Positions 43,108 to 54,283 of a stretch of DNA of 64,000 bases are shown here, piece after piece; positions within the stretch are counted from its first letter, which is position 1, and every line of letters begins with the position of its first letter. The notes under the pieces are model-generated. The model saw only the letters and a program-made list of their open reading frames with translations. It ran no database searches and was not told where the DNA came from. Location of the stretch: assembly GCA_025766275.1 (NCBI GenBank), contig JAFKAC010000026.1, positions 124,001 through 188,000 of the forward strand. Direction: 5' to 3'. Made by a program: the position numbers and the translations under genes. Source of the stretch: Lactarius indigo. Its lineage: Eukaryota > Basidiomycota > Agaricomycetes > Russulales > Russulaceae.

Positions 43108-44962
43108 ATGCCCCCACAGCGCAGGATTTATGTGGACAAACTTACTGCAGATGAAAAAGCACTGATGGGGACTGCAATCCGCTTCGACCTTGCGCTCAGG
43201 TATAGGGAGAAGAACCTCGATTCTGTGGACGACGATTGGTACAGGACATGCATTGCTTCGGAATTGGTAAGTGCTAGTATCTGTTAATATATTGAACTGT
43301 ACACCAATTACTACATAGGACGATGTAAATGAGATATTCGGGAAGTATTCAGATGGAAATACTGAGCCGCGTATGCACCCAATAATCACATATGTTGCTG
43401 AAGAATGGGATAGCGCTGCGGACAACTCCAGGGTGCCGGATATCACTGCACTCAAGCTTGAAGACGTTTCCAAGCTATGCGATGAAAGCGCAGCAGCTAA
43501 CCCATCGTGGAATACCCAGCTTAATATGAAGACGCTTAACGCACTCATTGGGCTTCTGAATCCCTCAGATCGGTGGTGGCTTCCGGCTCTACGATCAGAT
43601 GTGGATGATGTTCCAGGTATGTTATACGTCTTCCTCTCACTCCCGGAACAGCTAATTCCATTTTCCAGACACACCCCACGTAACGCCACCTAGGGCGGGG
43701 TCCAAAGCATCCGGAAAGCGTCCCGCGCCACCCCCTCCTGATACGGGTTCTGACAGCGGTGCAGAACCATCCGGTCCAGTTCCCGCATCCGTTCAGGATG
43801 CTACCACGGTCAATGAGGACGTTGAGATGCATGAGGACGATGGGGGAGAAACGCCGTGCAAGCCGAAGAAGGCCACAAAGCGTGTCGCGGTCCAGTCCCC
43901 CACAGCAGCTCATCGCACTACCCGCCGCCGGCGCACAACTACTGGCGCAGGCGACGTCCCTTCTTCTCCAGAGCCGGAGCCTACGAAACTCATTCCCGTG
44001 CGCCCAGTCCCCATGGAACCAGTGTCCGGTGTCCCTCCGCACGCTGCTGTTCCCACGCGCACAAAACCCATTAATGTGACCATCGTGAGTTCTGACGAGG
44101 CTGATGATCCACAGGGATCTCGTCGATCTCGTCGACGACGTCTAAGTGTCGTTGACGATTCCGCCTCGGAACTGGAAACTGGGCCGCCGGATCTGGTAAG
44201 TCCCTCATGGCTCTATTCCTGTTTCCGTACTCACAGTGTGCTACAGCGCGCATGTGGCCCTTGCAAGGCTGCAAACCACAAATGCAAGCCACAACCCGCC
44301 GGGAGGAAGGGAACAGCATGCAGGTGGTGTACAAAGCGGAGGCACAAGTGTGTCCCCCGCCCTCAGTGGGTGGTGACGGGGAAAGAGGATGGGAAAGGGA
44401 AGAAAAAACAATCACTCGGTGCGTTCCCATTTGTCTGATATCATTGTATTATGCTAACGGACCCACAGACGAAGTCGTGCAGAGGCTGGACGACATGTGC
44501 AACACGCAAGAGGCCCACATTGCGGCCATGCGCGACTTCGTGCACAATACGGACGTTATCCTACGTGCCTTGTGTACCCAAGGACCGGGCAATGTTAATA
44601 TGTCGACCCTACGCCTCCGGACGCCTGCTGTTCCGCTTTTCACGGAGCCTGGACCTTCCACACCCAGCGCGTCCTCTGTTGCCAGTGGAACCAGTGGCGC
44701 CCCCTCAACAGTTTCCAGCATGGGGCTTGGTCGTATGATGATCAGCGATGCGGGTGTCGCTGGCCCTTCCGAAGTCCCACCCGACCGCCCACAGGCCCCA
44801 GGTACGTCGGATATTGCACCTACATTTCCCGGATGCATATTCATATCTTCCGCCTTCGTAGTATCTCGCCAGGGTCTCCGTAATCGCTCAAGTCGTGCGG
44901 GGACCTCTAGTGGTGCACAGTCGAGGGTCGGGTCGCGCCAATTGTCTCGCGGACGTACCTGA
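43108..44962 (+). CDS. KDZ-B Zn2Cys6 zinc-cluster protein with coiled coil
   Basis: Starts at ATG 43108 (MPPQRRIYVDKLTADEKALM), and exon 1 ends ...CIASEL before gtaagt. Exon 2 holds a folded N-terminal region ending NPSDRWWLPALRSDVDDV, matching the RWW...L block of the KDZ-A protein. A disordered, basic exon follows (RRSRRRRLSVVDD). The next exon opens with ACGPCKAANHKC, then an 11-residue loop, then CRWCTKRRHKC (44253-44351): C-x2-C-x6-C-x11-C-x2-C-x6-C, the Zn(II)2Cys6 pattern. After another intron comes a coiled coil (VVQRLDDMCNTQEAHIAAMR), then a Ser/Pro-rich tail ending SRQLSRGRT (stop 44960-44962). It reads on the transposase strand, as in KDZ-A. It is probably an element-encoded DNA-binding factor, by inference. 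Confidence 0.7.
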
Positions 44963-45907
44963 ATATAGTATAACATTTGTTCTATCTACTTTTGTCTCGT
45001 ATTACCCCATGTACAGTATGCCATATATTTCCAGGGCTTCGAATCTCACATTCCTATCTTGATTCCTATGCACTCTATGTCGCTTATATGAGTCGCGGGT
45101 TATATCCGGGACGTTTCCGAAACTTTCAAAGCGCGGAAAATATGGAATCTGCATTGGGGGTCACGAGTGCATCACGGATCCTGCTGCACGTATCCGGGAG
45201 TCACGGATGTGTGACTGGATGTTTCCAGGCACTCTCACAACAGCGTTATCCCAGTGTTTGAATGCGTATTGGTGTCGCGGGTGACGCGGTGACGTCTGGG
45301 ACATTTCCGAAGCTTTCCAAGCATGGCACATATGGACTACGCATATGTGGATCATGAATGCATCACGGGATACTATCACAGGAAAGTTCCGGAAAGGTTT
45401 CCGGGCACATTACGGGACGGTCCTGAAACAGTTTGCCCATGCCCCATATTGGGCACATACATGGGAGTCACAGGCGCGCTGTAGGAGGTTTCCATAACCT
45501 TCCTAACACACTCCATACACGCTCCATACAAAGGATGTATATGTGGATAATGGGTATATGTGGGTCATGGGCACGTCACAAGCAAGATCATGGAAGGTCT
45601 TGAAACATTCTGGACATGCAGAACCTCCCAGTGGGAGGGTTCGGACTATTCAACCAGTGAAATATATTCTGTATCTGTTGCATGCAGGAAACATGTGAGT
45701 AGGCCATGTTTTGGAATATGGATTGGCATGTGTAGTATGATTGGAATGACAGGCAGCGTCCTGTTTGGAGGGGTATGAGGTGTGTTGTGACATCTCTAAT
45801 CATTATCTACCTAGACAGTAGGTTATAGCGTGGATTTGCTTAAGTACAGCATGTATAGTTTTGTGTCCATCCACTCCTGTACTACCTCACCCCATATCTA
45901 ACCTCGC
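44963..45907. repeat. KDZ-B intergenic region with two diverged copies of a repeat
   Basis: The stretches at about 45105-45190 and 45293-45375 share (c/t)gggac(g/a)tttccgaa(a/g)cttt, then a (g)gcac/gaatgcatcacgg(g/a)at block. Words built on CACGG, TCCGGG and TTCCGGAA are frequent. No coding sequence was recognised. Confidence 0.5.
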
Positions 45908-46432
45908 ATGTCTGACATCCAGAAGGCATCAAAGGAGAAGGATATTGATATGTCCATAAAGGATGTCCATCTTACCTTTACCGGGACCTATACTGGGATT
46001 TCCGATCCAGAAGATGATGCTTCATCTGGTCTGGAATCCTTTGATGAAGATGATATGTATGGATCGGACAATGGAGACGACATCATTTGCAATATTCCCG
46101 ACACAGATGAAGAATCACAGGAACTTGAACATTCCTTGGATAGGGTATGTCCTCCACCCCACTCCCGACTTTCGGAGATCTCATGTGTTACCCAGCTCAA
46201 TGAGCTCATTAATGCTTCCCAAAGTCTGTGTGTCGACCTTGAGAACATCTATATTCTGGCAGTGGAATTGTACAATATTTGGAACAGGGGAGATGTGTCT
46301 GAGCATGATTCCCAGCAGAGTTCAGATCCCTTGTCTGTCCTGCATAGGTCAGATGTACTAGAGGTGGAGGCACATGGTAGGGATATCGAAGCGGAAGTAG
46401 AAGGAGCCTCCACTGGCGGATTTAGTAAATAG
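45908..46432 (+). CDS. KDZ-B small acidic protein, unknown function
   Basis: Single-exon frame of 174 codons, ATG 45908 (MSDIQKASKEKDIDMSIKDV) to TAG at 46430-46432. The first half is strongly acidic (SFDEDDMYGSDNGDDIIC, TDEESQELEHSLD). The second half has a helical segment, ISCVTQLNELINASQSLCVD followed by LENIYILAVELYNIWN, typical of an amphipathic coil. It lies about 260 bp upstream of the transposase on the same strand, in a place comparable to the small coil genes next to transposase A. No family is recognised. A short intron cannot be excluded. Confidence 0.5.
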   Translation: MSDIQKASKEKDIDMSIKDVHLTFTGTYTGISDPEDDASSGLESFDEDDMYGSDNGDDIICNIPDTDEESQELEHSLDRVCPPPHSRLSEISCVTQLNELINASQSLCVDLENIYILAVELYNIWNRGDVSEHDSQQSSDPLSVLHRSDVLEVEAHGRDIEAEVEGASTGGFSK

Positions 46433-46693
46433 TGATATGCAGGATGCAATGGCCCACATCTGATAATCCAGTATGCATTGTTCGGATATTGTAGAACTCC
46501 GGATGGCCTAGAATACTATGAAACCGCTGATTTTTATGATCCCTGATGTATCCCCTACAAGGGAACATCTGTAGAATATTCCGCAACTCATTTCTGCAGT
46601 ATGCACAGGGTATTTAAGACAACATCCAAATCATACAAAGACACCCAGCTTCATCATCTCTATACACATTTCCTATCCACTGCTATACAGGAA

Positions 46694-49600
46694 ATGCCTC
46701 GCACTCGTGATGTTATCATTCCTGAAACTGTTGAAGGCATCGAGGAGGTCGTCATCAAGCACACCAAATCGAAGCGTGGTACAATCCGGACAACGGAAAA
46801 GGTTGTTCCCGTTGTCTGTCCACAGAAGGAGCGATCCGGACAGACTTCACGGGCACGCCGGAAGGATGCACACCCGCAGATTCCATCAGCTAGTGTCAAA
46901 GGTTCTGGGGGGCCTCTCCACATCCATGAAGACCCGCAGATGGACCCATACACGGAAGAGCAACAGTATGACTTCCACAATACAGAAGAGGATGGTCAGC
47001 TACAACCCGACTCAACTGCCACCCAACAGGCCACTGTATGTCTCACATTTATTCATATCATGTAGCTATCCTGATCAGATGTAGACTCCAATGAAACAGT
47101 GGGTGGAGCTCAGGGATAGATATCTCCATGTTCTCCTGGAGATGGAAGGTCGGGGAAAATCTGACAAGTGTTCCATGTGCAGCAAGAAACCTGAAATAAA
47201 GTGTCCGAATTGCTTTGGACCACTGTTGTTTTGCAAGGACTGTTGTCTTGAAGCTCACAGGAACTCCCCATTTCACAGACCACTACTATGGAATGCAACC
47301 CACTACACTCCAGTAACTCTGCACTCCCTCGGATTTGTATTGTGCATTGGGCATGGTGGTATGCCATGTCCACGAACAGTTGAGGTAGTTATGGACACAC
47401 ATATCTTACAATGTCTTGTAGTGCTCATATTACCTTAGGGAATCAGAGCTGCACAAGCAGTCTCCACTAGTAGAAAGAGGAGTTCCGGGAAGAGACGTGC
47501 CCACTCAGCATCTCTTGCATCTGTTTCCGAGGGTCCTGATTCTCCAGATAATTCTGGCCAACTTCCTACACCTCGCGAGACTCCACAGCCAGAAGGCCCA
47601 TCCACTAATCCGGATATCTCTGACAGACTCTTTGACTCCCTGGATATGTCTCTGGATTCTAATGACAGTGATTCCAGCAGAGTGCGGACAGCGGACTCTG
47701 GTAATCCACTGTTCACTGTTGTTGACAGAAGTGGAATCTTCGACATGGAGGTAGTATTCTGCATTTGCCCAGGAATGGACAATATTGGCGAGCAGCTTCT
47801 CCAATCCGGGCTATTTCCATCCACATTCCGGCAAATAGAAACATTGTTCACATTCACAGTATTGGAGGACTTCATTCTGGATAACCTGGAATGCAAGACC
47901 ACAGCCCAGCAGTATTATTCAAAGCTGCAAAGCATGACAAGCAAGATGTTTCCCAACAATGTGCAAGTATGTCTTCATCCATACATACACACACTCCCAT
48001 CCACCCACACCCAGATCTAATAAATGTTTACAGAACCGTTACAAGCAACTTCTGAGAGCATCTCGCCAGTGGCGTGACCTCAAGGCCAGGATGGAAAGTG
48101 GGCTTGGACATCAGTCGGAAGGAGAGAGCTGTCCAGATGGAGCCATGGCAATATTCTGCCCTGCATGCCCACAGCCTGGAATCAATCTTCCTAAGGATTG
48201 GAAGACACTATATCCTCCGTATGTCATTTATGAACTGGCATCTCCACATACTCATACTCCCCATTGAAGTGACCAGCTTATCCAGACATTTATCATGGAC
48301 GGAAACTTTTCCGCAGAACACATGCGCCATAGATCCGGGGACAAGGATGTTGCATTATCAGCAGGAATGGCATTCATGGCCAACCCTGATTCCTACAAGG
48401 CTCATCTCCAGTGCGGAAAAGAAATAGCCCAAGTATGTGATGTCTTCCTTACCCAGATCCTTTTATCTAATGGCCTTATAGCCCAGCACATGTAATACCT
48501 ACAGAGCCATTGAACAGGCAAATTCTAGTAGGACACACCTTGATGTCACAGGGATTGGTGCAACTGCCTGCTGCCATGGGTTCTTTGTTCCAACATCTGT
48601 GGTAGATTTCCAGAAAGGAGAGAGGTATGAATGTTCTCTTGGAATCCCTATATCCGGAAGTGATGTACCATTTCCGATAGGCAAATCAATATGGACTACA
48701 GCATATGCAAAGCACTCTCATACAATATGGAGGACATCCCTGTGGCTCTTGTCATGTATGACATCATGTGCCAATATAGAGTCCACTTCCAGGAGAGGGT
48801 CAAATGCAGTCCAGAACTCTCACTACCAAGCTCACTGACACTCCGGATGGGAATTGGACTGTTCCATATCCATGGGCACCAGGATTCTTGCTTGCCAAGG
48901 TTTTCTCCCAGCTACATTCCAGGAGCAAAGCAGGTTGATGGAGAAATAATCGAGACCTTGTGGGCACCCCTGAATAATATCTCTCGCAGCATCCGAGGGA
49001 TGTCCTTGGACCATAGGCAGGAGGTATTGGATTCCCACATCAATTACTCCAACTGGAAGAAGCTGGTTAGGATTGGTATGTATTATCCATCCGGACTATC
49101 CCATATGTTAATACAACACTAATGACACTTGTATGTGAAAGTCCCATCACTACTAAAGTGGTGGAAGCGACTGGACTCTGGCTTGGATGCCAGTGCAAAG
49201 GCATATAAGGCACTCAATCAACACTTCAAGCATAAATCTGAACAATGGCTGAAGGATGATGAGGGTGCTCAACAGGAGAGACAAAAAACCCCATCTTCCA
49301 TGGATATCTATGACACTGTGAAGGAAAAGGGTGTGTGGTCTGAATCCGAAATTATCCACCCATAATTGATGAATGTCTCCAGCCCCATCCCGGGCTGCTA
49401 TCCAGCAACAGCTTACTGAGGAAGAGAGCAGGGACCATTCCATCCAGGGTGAGACATCTTGGATTTCATGTGGCCTTAAGATACAGGAATTACAGTATGT
49501 CCACAAGGATCCTTCCTAATTCATTGAATAATGACCTACCCAGACTTGCAATCCGCTATCAGCTCCGGAGTCAGGGATCAAAGCTCACTATAGAAGATTC

Positions 49601-50633
49601 ACAAGTCCTTGAGAATAAGCGCAATCGCATACAGAAGCTTATTGATATGTTTGAGCACCAGGCAGACACCTTCCTACACCATCATCAGGATACAGATGAT
49701 GTTCCGGTATGGTCTATGGGGGACTATGCTGAATATGACAATGTGGATGACATAGATGGCTCCGGAAATCCTGGCCTTGGACCTTCTCGCCATTACCATG
49801 GAGCCCTGACCTCTGATGGCTCAGGAATGGAAAGTTCCAATGTTGAGGACATTCCCCTCCTTCTTCCATCATCCCTTGGATGGGAGTGGTGTTCAAGCCA
49901 TGGTATCAAGTCTCTTGCAATGAAGGAAGCTAAGCTACGCTATGCTCAGGCAAATGATTCCATCCACAGGATCCGCCTTGCATTAGGGTTCAAGTCTGCA
50001 CTCTTCCGAACACAAGTGCGGGATGCCCGTACACAAAAGACAAAGACCCGTGCATGGACTGCAGTTCATGGTGTTGATAGCACAGTCCATGAGCATGCCC
50101 GGAACTATTGCATGGCACGGGATGCATACCTCAGGGTCCAGGAAGAATCCGGAGACTTTCCGGAATTACCACCCCTCCACCCCACAGATCTTCGCATCAG
50201 CACAACCATCCTTGGAGCAGCACAGGTGGGACAACGCAATAAACAGCTCCCATGGATATGGAGCTTTGGGGTCTCTGAAAGGCATGATGGAACTTGGATG
50301 GATGAGTGTAGGCCAACATCCATTGCCATATGATGAATGCTTACAGATATTTCAGTTAACCGAGTCCATTGGCTTCGTGCAAAAGCTCAGTTTGAGAGGT
50401 GGAAGGAAGAACAACACAGTATTCATAATGAAGCCATATGGATTCCAGCTTACTTTCATTCCAAGGCAGAGCATTGGAAGACCAGGATGGATATGGCAGC
50501 ACAGGTGCTGCTTCCTGGCCATGAAGCATATGCATCTCGCCAAGCACATGCATGGGAGGAACTATCTAGGAGTTCTGTAAAGGCACTAATCCCAATCACC
50601 TCTTCTCCATTAAAACATTTAGAGACTATGTAA
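46694..50633 (+). CDS. KDZ transposase of element B (multi-exon, apparently intact)
   Basis: Starts at ATG 46694 (MPRTRDVIIPETVEGIEEVV) and ends at TAA near 50633. The N-terminal exon is basic and charged. The CxC2 cluster follows in the next exon: CSMC, KCPNC, LFCKDCCLEAH, SPFHRPLLWN and LCIGHGGMPCP (47165-47390). Core blocks are RSGIFDMEVVFCICPGM, TVLEDFILDNLECKTTAQQY, MDGNFSAEHM (about 48295), STCNTYRAIEQANSS joined by an intron, DYSICKALSYN with YDIMCQY (about 48757), GIGLFHIHGHQDSCLPRFSP (about 48855) and DGEIIETLWAPLNNIS (about 48940). The last blocks are RNKQLPWIWSF and VHWLRAKAQFERWKEEQHS. Conserved Asp/Asp/Glu in DGNF, YDIMC and DGEIIE are likely catalytic. Short introns separate the exons, and all inspected joins stay open. 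It should mobilise the element via its TIRs. Confidence 0.9.
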
Positions 50634-50639
50634 AGGTGT

Positions 50640-51258
50640 ATCCTAGTTCTGATCTATTCCCATAAACTGTAAATCAATGATATCACTCCACTTATTTCAT
50701 GTATCACAATGGAAGGCAATCTCTACATTACAGGAATTACAAGGGAAGTGATGCTTCCATCATAGATAACTCATGGAAGTTGGTTATTATGTTATTTCTT
50801 GGATTCCGGAAAGCCACTGAAGGTGATTTTGGTAAGTTAAACGGAAAGCTAAGACTTCCACTCCTGGAAGTGACACAAGTTTTGATTCCTCCATTTCTGG
50901 AAATAATGTGTGTTAGGATTTCTGTTCAGGAAACACATGTATTGATTTCCGCATTTCGGGAAAATGACACGGGTGTTAATTCTTCCGTTCGGAAATGATA
51001 GGGTTTTGATTCCCCATTTCCGGAAATTATTTGGGTTTTGATTTCCTGTTTCCGGAAATGATACGGGTTTTGATTTCCCCATTTCCGGAAATGATATGGG
51101 TTTTGATTTCCCCGTTTCCGGAAATGATACGGGTTTTGATTTCCCCGTTTACGGAAATTATTTGGGTTTTTATTCTCCCGGAATGGGAGAATGACATGGG
51201 TCCATCTCAGGAAATAACACAGGTGTTACATCTTATGTTCTGAGAATGGGTTTTGGTA
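50640..51258. repeat. KDZ-B right subterminal repeat: palindromic ATTTCCGGAAAT units
   Basis: Between about 51000 and 51180, a unit near 36 bp (gggttttgatttccccattt + ccggaaatgatac) is repeated about five times, each with the palindrome atttccggaaat. Looser versions (ttcagg, ttccgg) extend back to about 50750. No gene lies here. Confidence 0.85.
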
Positions 51259-51543
51259 CTCCCATTTCAGGAAATAACATGGGTCATGATTCCTCCATTT
51301 CAGGAAATAAATGAGTGTTTATTCATCTGTTTCGGGAAATGACCCGGAAATCTGATTCTTCCATTATAGAAGGAAATATTGCTACTTCCTTTAGCAATTC
51401 CTACATCGGAACCGACGTCAGGTGGCCCATAAATTCCAGAAGAATTTTGTGCGTCGGCCGACGTCGGTTGGCCCATGAGTTATGAGGGGTTCTTCCCATC
51501 GGATGGCCCATGAATGATGAAAGTCATGGCAGATCATTATGTG
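51259..51543 (-). repeat. KDZ-B right terminal inverted repeat
   Basis: Inverted partner of 36396-36679, about 90% identical by eye. Its outer end reads (inward) cacataatgatctgccatga. The TSD ctagctg follows at 51544-51550. Confidence 0.92.
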
Positions 51544-51550
51544 CTAGCTG

Positions 51551-51990
51551 TGCCAATTGGCCCATCCATTTATCTCGGCAGTTCGATCCATGGGCCCATG
51601 TGGTTTCACCAATGTAATTGGTCAATTTACACCCTGCCTGATCATGGGCCCACTCAAGATGTTTGGCAGGTCTTTGTAGGCTCAACAATGGGCCCATTCT
51701 AATATATTGACAACTCTTCCTAGCTGTGCCAATTGGCCCATCCATTTATCTTGGCAGTTCGATCCATGGGCCCATGTGGTTTCACCAATGTAATAGGTCA
51801 ATTTATACTATGCCTTGATTGTGGGCCCACTCAATGTGTTTGGCAGCTCTCAATGAGTTTAACCATGGGCCCACTGTATACTATTGACAAAACTTCCCAG
51901 CTACTACAATTGGCCCATTCATTTATCTTGGCAGTTCTATCCATGGGCCCACTCATGATATATGCTCACTCTTGCTTGATGGGCCCACAT
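51551..51990. repeat. Continuation of the KDZ-A 212-bp array after KDZ-B
   Basis: Resumes with tgccaattggcccatccatt in register with the interrupted unit. It holds about two and a half diverged or shortened units, which lack the central catcacatatgcccctcttac segment. Confidence 0.9.
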
Positions 51991-52067
51991 GGGTTTCAAC
52001 AACCTGTAAGGTCTATATGCACATGGGCTTTTACATACACATTGTCACTAACTTGCGCCATTATGTG
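51975..52067 (-). repeat. KDZ-A right terminal inverted repeat (degenerate)
   Basis: Read inward from 52067 it begins cacataatggcgcaagttag, sharing cacataatg with KDZ-B's right terminus and block spacing with 7628-7720. The next bases gttgggga match the left flank gttgggg. Confidence 0.65.
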
Positions 52068-52074
52068 GTTGGGG

Positions 52075-54278
52075 AACCCGACGCTGAACCAACGCTGAGA
52101 AGAGGATGATCCGTACCGGACGGGCGGTAAGGACGGCGGAGGAAACTATTGCTGGCGGGGCGCACGTGCGCGAAAGTAGTAGAGGGTACCATGTGAATGC
52201 TATTCCATTTGTGAGATAGGGGACTGTAACGGGAGAGATAACGCACCTATAAAGCGAACAAGAGTTTTCTAACTCCTACGACCAACCTTCCGTTCATCGC
52301 CAACGGAAGCCCTGTTCTGGCGTGCCGTTTCGGAGAATGGCGAGGTGGTCCCTATGTGAGTGTGAGAACAAGCTGGCGTACCTTCACGGTAATTGAGGAC
52401 TAGATTGATTCGACACGGCACGACACTTGTTGAAAGGGAAGGGGGTGCTCGGAAATGTTAGGTCGGGGTTGGTTTGACCGGCAAACACCGGATTTCCATG
52501 AGTTCGTCGCCATTTCACATACTGTACAGTAAACTCTTCCCAAGACTCCCCACCCCCTTTGTGATGAGTCATTGCTCGATATTCCACTTGAGATCTACTT
52601 CTCTGTTTTAAAACGTGCACGACGAGTGATTAGTACCATGGAACTATGGTTAGATGTGAATGTAATAGTGTCAACTGGCAATGATACATGAAGGAGAATA
52701 TTACTAAGTTCGACGTTTGATGAACAACTCAACGGGGGTATTAAAGGTCATGCTGGTCTGTGATAATATAATGTGGTGAATTCATTGGAACACCAGTAAC
52801 GTTCAGATGTGATAAAAATCTCAAGTCTGCTACAGCTGCAGTCGCTGCGGCTGCTGCCGGATGCGGAGAGCCGTGGGATGTCAAGACTACCCTATGGGCT
52901 ACAATACACCGAGTGACCTTTGGCCACTTCTACTTTGCGCAGATGAGACCCCTACATGAGAGCGGGAAAATAGTGTGGGTACTGCGTGGCTCGGTGTGAG
53001 CAAGCCATGTGAAACTTGAAGCTTGAGGCCTGATGCTCTGTGATCCCGTCCGTTTACCCGAACCTGCGCGTGCACCGTTCTACCTAGGTGGTCCCCATAA
53101 AACCGCTTTGAGTAAGGCAGATCTAGATTTGCTCGACGTAGAGGCTGTGCTGGCAGTAGCTACCAGCGCACAAGCAGGTCAGAACTTAGTGGAGCATGAG
53201 TGCGTTTGGGTCTATTGCTCAGTCTATCGTTTCCTCGCCAGCTGTCATAGGTCAACAATCATCAGTCACCAGTCACCTGGTGAAGCTGTCTGAATCCCCG
53301 CAGTCGTCATCGCTCATAGTGACCCCCCTGCGCTCTGCCACCGCCCTGGTACGCCACACATCATGCCACCTGGTGGGCGTATCACCAGACGCGCTTCCCT
53401 GGGAGGCCGTGAGAAGGTCCCTACACGCCGCTGACGGCACCCAATGACCATTCGAGAAAAAAGTATGTTTATATCCCCTTCATCTTTTGAGAAAGGCTTC
53501 ATGACGCCCACAGACTCTTGAGGGTGAAGTTATCAGGGCCTGCAGACACCACATGGGAAGATATTAATATCAGTAACATGGATCGGGGTGAACTGCATCT
53601 GGGTTGCTGCATATCTAAGGTAAGCTCAGCTTTTTTTAAAGATCTGTTTCTATTCCGGGATACATATCGGAAATACAGACCGGTCGCCATAATAGAGCTA
53701 CAGTATCTATGGGCAGTTCTGCCTATGCAGAATCACCTCCCCAACACAGTACCTGCGACTAGCACTATGAATTAACGTTAAACCAAGGCAAAACCATATA
53801 GACAGAGGCTGGGAGGCAGTCCTTCGGTGATTGGGGGGGGGTTGAGGGAAACGGAGACAGGGGGTAAAAAGAGAGGAAGACGCGAAGTCCTCACACATAC
53901 ACTAACAGAAGGGGAATTTTCACCTCATGCCCCCCCTAGGGTAAGCTGTGTATACTTTGCCGAAGGCACCGTATCTAAGAATGGAGGGTGAGTCCATAAT
54001 TGGTTAGTAGAGAAGCCAGGGAAGAGTTGTTGGGTAGGAAAAGAAGACAGAGCCGTGGGACTCCATCAAGGGTTGTTGACAGGTGGGGAAACATTGGCAC
54101 AAGGCCGAATCTTCCAGCGCCGAAAGTCCCCCGCGATCCGGTCGTGGTTGTACCGGACGCGAGTCGAACTGCAGCTTCCGAACCGATACAGTACATACGC
54201 GACTCGGAGGCTGTCCCCACATCTCACTGGTCTCACATCTCGACCTTGTCCAACTCAGAGTCGCCATAAGCACGATGT
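52075..54278. other. Host intergenic DNA between KDZ-A and Copia-2, nothing firmly recognised
   Basis: About 2.2 kb without a convincing gene. A TATA-like ctataaagc lies near 52247. Short open frames (for example 53033-53293, 53518-53775 and 54000-54269) show no domain, and I could not join them. The rightmost part must include the original promoter of the NLR gene, now pushed about 6.3 kb away by Copia-2. Confidence 0.45.
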
Positions 54279-54283
54279 CATCC

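Larger units (their letters stand above)
36389..51550 (+). mobile_element. KDZ-B: complete KDZ DNA transposon nested in KDZ-A, TSD ctagctg
   Basis: The element spans 36396-51543. Its ends are inverted repeats: the left starts cagccaatgatctgccatga, and the right, read inward, starts cacataatgatctgccatga. The inverted similarity continues for about 285 bp at roughly 90% identity. The 7-bp repeat ctagctg flanks it (36389-36395 and 51544-51550), and the interrupted 212-bp array unit (..cctagctg|tgccaattggccc..) is restored when element and one TSD are removed. It carries a transposase (plus), gene X homologue (minus), a Zn2Cys6 gene and small genes. No lesion is evident in the transposase. Several palindromic minisatellites fill its subterminal parts. 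Confidence 0.93.
7628..52067 (-). mobile_element. KDZ-A: giant KDZ-superfamily DNA transposon carrying a TET/JBP gene, with nested insertions
   Basis: The borders come from three signals. First, the left sequence from about 7631 (cccatgacgcag) and the right end read inward from 52067 (cacataatggcgcaag) align as degenerate terminal inverted repeats, with two matching blocks, agcccacgtg versus agcccatgtg and then a block ending gtgggcccat, separated by 23 bases on both sides. Second, gttgggg flanks both ends (7621-7627 and 52068-52074). Third, the word TCGGCAG/CTGCCGA runs from end to end. The right terminus CACATAATG also matches the right terminus of KDZ-B. After subtracting the gypsy element, solo LTR and KDZ-B, the original element was about 21 kb. 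Transposase and TET/JBP read on minus, gene X on plus. The exact left base is uncertain by a few nucleotides. Confidence 0.8.

Noticed and set aside
53033..54269. Short open frames in the flank before Copia-2
   Set aside because: They cannot be joined by convincing introns and show no known motif. They may belong to 5' UTR or decayed sequence of the NLR gene.
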